A stretch of DNA of 64,000 nt from Roseiflexus sp. RS-1 (lineage in GTDB: Bacteria > Chloroflexota > Chloroflexia > Chloroflexales > Roseiflexaceae), in NCBI RefSeq assembly GCF_000016665.1, contig NC_009523.1, forward strand, positions 2,480,001-2,544,000. Direction: 5' to 3'. Numbering within the stretch: position 1 is the first letter of the stretch; each line of letters opens with the position of its first letter. The notes beneath the pieces are model-generated. The model did not search any database and had not been told where the DNA came from. It worked only from the letters and a program-made list of their open reading frames with translations. A program made the translations under genes and the position numbers. Shown piece after piece: positions 60,887 through 64,000 of the stretch.

Positions 60887-61602
60887 ACATCGAAGATCAA
60901 CGCATCTTCTGTGCCGTGCGGCGACTCGGCCAGGATGTCACCTGTCGGGCTGACAACCATTGCGCCGCCGAATGATGCTTCGGGCTGCGTGGGGTCTTCC
61001 AGTGCATTGACGATCAACGCCGTCACCTGCAGGGTTCTGACGGCATCCGCGTATGCCTGACGCTCCTCACGCAGCCAGCGCTCCGTGTCGGGGGATGTTC
61101 CATCGAAACTGCGCGCCAGCGGAACAACCACAATGTCTGCGCGGGCGCCGAGCATCGTCCGGGCACGCTCATCGAACAGATCGCCGCATATCAGGATCGC
61201 CAGCCTGCCAGCCGCCGTATCCACGATGTGAATGTCGTCACCGGCGGCAAGGGGAGGCTGTTCGCTCATCTTGCGCTGAACAAGCGCCAGACGACCGGAT
61301 GGTTCCACCAGGACGGCGGAACTATACCACCCTTCCGCCGCGCGCTCCAGCATCCCAAAGCAGATGGCGCAGCGATACGCCCTCGCCAGCGCCGCAACTA
61401 TCGACGTCGTCTCACCGGGTATCGGCCTGGCATACTGTTCGAGATCGTGTGGCTCATACAGATACCCGGTGAATGCGCATTCCGGCAAACAGATCAGATC
61501 GGGAGCATACTGCGCCACTTCTGCCAGTCGTCGCCGGAAATGCTGCATATTCACCGAAGGATTTCGAGGCTCGATTTTCAGTGGAAGAAGACACGCACGC
61601 AT
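60883..61602 (-). CDS. carbon-nitrogen hydrolase (nitrilase superfamily)
   Basis: 239 residues from ATG 61602 (a GTG three codons upstream is possible). The Glu-Lys-Cys triad is visible: Glu in LICLPECAFTGY, Lys in VQRKMSEQPP and Cys in AILICGDLFDE. It would cleave an amide or a ureido compound. The IS5-family element ends only 16 bases upstream of the start, so the native promoter has probably been displaced. The residual GAGAAGTGAGA serves as ribosome site. Confidence 0.87.
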   Translation of the reverse strand: MRACLLPLKIEPRNPSVNMQHFRRRLAEVAQYAPDLICLPECAFTGYLYEPHDLEQYARPIPGETTSIVAALARAYRCAICFGMLERAAEGWYSSAVLVEPSGRLALVQRKMSEQPPLAAGDDIHIVDTAAGRLAILICGDLFDERARTMLGARADIVVVPLARSFDGTSPDTERWLREERQAYADAVRTLQVTALIVNALEDPTQPEASFGGAMVVSPTGDILAESPHGTEDALIFDV

Positions 61603-61632
61603 TGTTCTCACTTCTCAGAGCGTGATCAAAAA

Positions 61633-62074
61633 CTAACATCTCGGATAGAGCCGATTCAGGAGCATTGCGATAGAACCGAGATAAAGAAAGGCTTCGCTTG
61701 ATTCTGGGTTGCGGTTGCGGCGAATAATTATTCGCCGCTCCAACCTCCAACCGATTGCGTCCCGCCCACGCAATCGAGCGTTCCACCACCCATCGCTTCG
61801 GAATGACCGCACATCCCGTTTGTCCAGGCGGTTTTTCAATAACATTCAGGCGTATCGCCGTGTTCTGTTGCAGCCATTCATCTAACCCTTGTTTGTATCC
61901 CTCATCCACGCGAATCTCGCGCATCCGGGGAAATGAGTGATGATGCGCGGCGAGAAGCCACTCGGCGCCTTCAGTATCCGAACTATCGGCGGGATGGACC
62001 AACACGCGCACCAAGAACCCATTGGTGTCAACCCAGAATTGCCGTTTGCGCCCATTGACCTTTTTTTCCCCCAT
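61633..62074 (-). pseudogene. IS5-family transposase, second frame, frameshifted near the C-terminus
   Basis: It carries the middle and end of the DDE transposase: RKRQFWVDTNGFLVRVLVHP, the second Asp in IRVDEGYKQG and the Glu in KRWVVERSIAWAGRN. After NRLEV the frame leaves homology. Removing one copy of a direct GGTTGGA duplication (near 61738-61751, read on the minus strand) restores RLERRIIIRRNRNPESSEAF and the normal tail LYLGSIAMLLNRL. So the element was probably inactivated by a 7-base duplication. The shift from the first frame occurs at an A7 tract (62061-62067). Confidence 0.75.
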
Positions 62075-62462
62075 CGTAGCCGCGCTCTCCGCCTGCTTCG
62101 GTCGTCTTGACGGATTGGGAGTCCAGAACGCTGATGGACGGCTCCGGGTCGCGATTCAACGCTTGTCGCGCCAGTTTGCGCAGCGTATCATTGATTTTGA
62201 TGAATGTTCCGTCACGATTCCATTTGTCGAAATAGGAGCGAACGGAGCTCATCGGCGGAAAATCTTTTGGAAGCATGCGCCATTGGCAACCGGTGCGATT
62301 TTTGTAGAGCAGCGCGTTGACGATCGCGCGGCGATCAATTTCGGTCGGACGCCCGCCGCCATGCGACGGCGCGGTGACGAGTGGCGCGATAGCGGCCCAC
62401 TGTTCATCGGTCAGATCGGTCGCATACCTGGTTGGAGAGGATCGAAGCGCACGTCGTGGCAT
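62028..62462 (-). CDS. IS5-family transposase, first frame
   Basis: 144 residues: the N-terminal domain LTDEQWAAIAPLVTAP, the region NALLYKNRTGCQWRMLPKDF, and the first catalytic Asp in SVLDSQSVKTTEAGGERG. The frame ends after the A7 slippery tract at 62061-62067; IS5-type elements of this group use a -1 or +1 frameshift there to make the full protein. Confidence 0.85.
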   Translation of the reverse strand: MPRRALRSSPTRYATDLTDEQWAAIAPLVTAPSHGGGRPTEIDRRAIVNALLYKNRTGCQWRMLPKDFPPMSSVRSYFDKWNRDGTFIKINDTLRKLARQALNRDPEPSISVLDSQSVKTTEAGGERGYDGGKKGQWAQTAILG

Positions 62463-62534
62463 ACGAGATTGCTCCTCATCAGAACGGCATGGTCGCCATC
62501 ATGATACCACAAATCCGGTTTTCTGATCGCCCTC

Positions 62535-62562
62535 TCACTTCTCACTTCTCACTTCTCACCTC
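62535..62562. repeat. ACTTCTC heptamer tract
   Basis: Three perfect units plus one variant; the tract includes the stop codon of the following gene and abuts the IS end. Confidence 0.7.
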
Positions 62563-63323
62563 TCAATCCTCACCTGCGCAATCTCCATCCACTGCGCCCC
62601 CGGTATGTCGAGCAGACCCCAACCGAACTCACCGCGCGGTGTGGCGATCAGCCACTGGTTATCGACCCACGCGACGAAGCCAAGCCGACCGCGTGGCGCG
62701 CAGTCGGTTTCGTGAACGACCTGACCATCGATCAAAAAACGCGCGCCGCCGGTCAACCATTCAAGGGTGAAGGTGCGGAACGTGTCGTCCGGCGGCGGGA
62801 TGGTCGCCTCGCTGACCGAAAGCGCCCGCTGCACATGATGCCAGAGGCGCTCGTAGATGCCGGGCAGACGATTTGCCAGCATCACCAGCGGCGCAACCGG
62901 CGCCCAGCGCAACGCCCGGCGCGTGGTTGCGTCGATTGTCGCAACTTTCCATCCAAAACCTGGAACGCCATATGCCAGCGGCATATTGGCAGGCGGCGAA
63001 GCGTAGAAGAACCAGATCGCCGCAGGCAAGACCGGTAACACTTTCCCGATCGGCGAAATGGGCGCATTCCAGAAGCCGAACCCCGCCGTTCCCCGAACCG
63101 GCGTCCCGACTCGCGCGACCACCGTCAGGCGCAGCGGCGCGTGCCAGGGGAAGCGATGGCGCGGCAGACCGGTGTAATCGTCGATCTGGGCATTTGCGTA
63201 GCGCCGCGTCGTCGCGCCAGCGACCACAAAACGCATACCCTCAGGAGTCAGAACCAGGCGACCGCCGCCAGTCTGCGTGAGTCGCCAGCCAGGTTGTGGA
63301 CGGGGGCGAAATGTTTCGTTCAT
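62556..63323 (-). CDS. lectin/glucanase-like (concanavalin-A-fold) protein
   Basis: 255 residues from ATG 63323 (MNETFRPRPQPGWRLTQTGG); the frame to 63584 runs through repeats. The beta-rich pattern, GTAGFGFWNAPISPIG, FTLEWLTGGARFLIDGQVVHET and GRLGFVAWVDNQWL are typical of GH16-like or LamG-like jelly-roll domains. I cannot see the ExDxE catalytic motif of GH16 enzymes, so it may bind rather than cut glycans. No signal peptide. Its 3' end lies against the IS5 element. Confidence 0.6.
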   Translation of the reverse strand: MNETFRPRPQPGWRLTQTGGGRLVLTPEGMRFVVAGATTRRYANAQIDDYTGLPRHRFPWHAPLRLTVVARVGTPVRGTAGFGFWNAPISPIGKVLPVLPAAIWFFYASPPANMPLAYGVPGFGWKVATIDATTRRALRWAPVAPLVMLANRLPGIYERLWHHVQRALSVSEATIPPPDDTFRTFTLEWLTGGARFLIDGQVVHETDCAPRGRLGFVAWVDNQWLIATPRGEFGWGLLDIPGAQWMEIAQVRIER

Positions 63324-63420
63324 AGGACGTTCTGGCGCTGGTTGTCTATAGCATTGTTCGCAAAGGTTGAACCCAATGGACGGGGTGGAAAACTCCTGGG
63401 AATGGTGCGCCCCACATGAT

Positions 63421-63712
63421 GACCGAAATAAGTTTCGGTCTACGCTGCGCTGCCCCATCACGACTTGCGGGAGCAACATCCCCACACGATGACCGAAATA
63501 ATGGTCTTTGAGTAAATAATCCGCTACAGCCCGCGCAGGCGGGCTTCGCCCTGGATAGCCGAGGGCTTCAGCCCGACGGCACAAGGCGCATACCGGATTT
63601 AATTCTCAATCTCCATAATTTCGGTCTACGCTGCGCTGCCCCATCACGACTGGCGGGAGCAGCATCCCCACATGATGACCGAAATAAATTTCGGTCTACG
63701 CTGTATGGACGT
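63421..63712. repeat. 70-bp tandem repeat with palindrome, one copy interrupted
   Basis: Units begin at 63421, 63491 and 63677 with GACCGAAATAAGTTTCGGTC or GACCGAAATAAATTTCGGTC. Unit 2 is split by the 116-bp element at 63501-63616; without it the period is exactly 70. The third unit is partial. Confidence 0.9.
63501..63616 (+). mobile_element. 116-bp MITE-like element at a recognisable empty site
   Basis: Runs from ATGGTCTTTGAGTAAATAAT to CAATCTCCAT and splits a palindrome precisely: GACCGAAATA is left of it and AATTTCGGTC right of it, while the intact sequence GACCGAAATAAATTTCGGTC stands at 63677-63696. So both borders are fixed by direct comparison. Confidence 0.88.
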
Positions 63713-63746
63713 TGTCATTGTACGATGACGTTACCCGATCTCTGGC

Positions 63747-63782
63747 AAAAAACTGCGCCCCCAGAAGCATCTGGGGACGCAG
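63747..63782 (-). terminator. intrinsic terminator of the gene at the right edge
   Basis: On the minus strand CTGCGTCCCCAGA pairs with TCTGGGGGCGCAG (13-base arms, one mismatch, TGCT loop), followed by TTTTTT (63747-63752). A very strong rho-independent terminator. Confidence 0.85.
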
Positions 63783-63889
63783 CCGCGCCACGGTCGCGGG
63801 GGCGCGTGCAGGCGCCTGCATGTCTATTGTCGGCAGCGACTATAACCATTCGATAACCATCCTGCGTCGTAGAGTGCGTCTTTGTGGTC

Positions 63890-64000
63890 CTAAAGATTGT
63901 CGATCTGAATCGGTTCGACCGGATCGGCGGGTTCAAATCCCAGGATGCGCGCGTAGAAGTACAACTCGGCTTCCAGCGCCCGGATGATCGTCTCTGCCTT
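63890..64000 (-). CDS. 3' end of an unidentified gene (partial)
   Basis: 36 C-terminal residues: [20 protein letters not shown] then [16 protein letters not shown] and a TAG stop at 63890. The helix with clustered Leu/Tyr and the acidic Pro-rich tail look coding, and a strong terminator follows at 63747. Too short to assign to a family; the rest lies beyond the window. Confidence 0.6.
   Translation of the reverse strand, partial: KAETIIRALEAELYFYARILGFEPADPVEPIQIDNL

Larger units (their letters stand above)
61618..62534 (-). mobile_element. IS5-family insertion sequence, decayed
   Basis: 917 bases. The ends GAGCGTGATCAAAAACTA (left) and, on the minus strand, GAGGGCGATCAGAAAACC (right) are imperfect terminal inverted repeats. 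TCA is present on both outer sides (3-base duplication of the TNA type known in this family). It lies inside an ACTTCTC heptamer tract (62535-62562 on the right, one unit on the left). It encodes a two-frame DDE transposase with an extra frameshift. End positions were judged by eye. Confidence 0.75.

Noticed and set aside
63324-63584. N-terminal extension of the lectin-fold protein
   Set aside because: It crosses the 70-bp repeats and the inserted 116-bp element, so it cannot be ancestral coding sequence.

Overview
The window is GC-rich chromosomal DNA and looks like a filamentous anoxygenic phototroph of the Chloroflexi, most likely Roseiflexus. This is an inference from three things: the gene set (archaeal-type fructose bisphosphate aldolase/phosphatase, split methylmalonyl-CoA mutase B12 subunit with MeaB, tandem acyl-CoA synthetases), the STAND/CHAT content, and very dense families of short dispersed repeats. 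No rRNA or tRNA gene was seen.

Layout. 1-464: heptanucleotide arrays around a 128-bp element. 465-5853: rph, a GNAT gene and two tandem acetyl/acyl-CoA synthetase genes. 6074-7000: a minisatellite of 16-bp units. 7092-11396: a DEDDh exonuclease, a cNMP/CBS/DUF294 protein and recJ. 11397-12857: repeat mosaic. 12925-20002: a giant STAND NTPase with TPRs and a transglutaminase-like/CHAT protease protein, separated by about 980 bp of repeat elements. 20057-23104: orphan antitoxin, a DUF2157 membrane protein and a broken VapBC module. 23128-27686 (minus): the conserved rpsB-tsf-pyrH-frr-uppS-cdsA cluster. 28038-33520: a glycolipid glycosyltransferase, a PDZ protein, tyrA, the mcm B12 subunit, meaB and an HD hydrolase. 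33557-39525: an aminotransferase, a large hybrid sensor kinase and rsmI. 39575-40266: nested mobile elements. 40772-45967 (minus): MBL hydrolase, Na/Pi symporter, UspA, metF and lysC. 45968-46455: arrays plus the second 128-bp element. 46452-49537: a small membrane protein, metG and a YefM/YoeB module. 49646-56164: a tight six-gene operon of mostly unrecognised proteins with an asparagine-synthetase-like and a putative ATP-grasp-like enzyme. 56206-61602: an RraA-like protein, GNAT, a membrane protein, FBP aldolase/phosphatase and a CN-hydrolase. 61618-62534: a decayed IS5-family element. 62556-64000: a lectin-fold protein, repeats, and the 3' end of a gene that runs off the right edge.

Two candidate systems stand out. 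The first is the STAND-TPR plus TGL-CHAT pair: a short glycine/asparagine-rich motif occurs once just before the NTPase domain and three times just before the CHAT protease, which suggests sensor-to-effector signalling through a shared assembly motif. The second is the operon 49646-56164: a cupin, a zinc-ribbon membrane protein and its paralogue, a MORN-like membrane protein with an acidic tail, a Cys-less AsnB-like amidotransferase and an ATP-grasp-like protein, which together suggest an undescribed amide-forming modification pathway.

The intergenic DNA also carries several miniature-element families. One 116-bp element sits inside a repeat whose uninterrupted copies are still present beside it.
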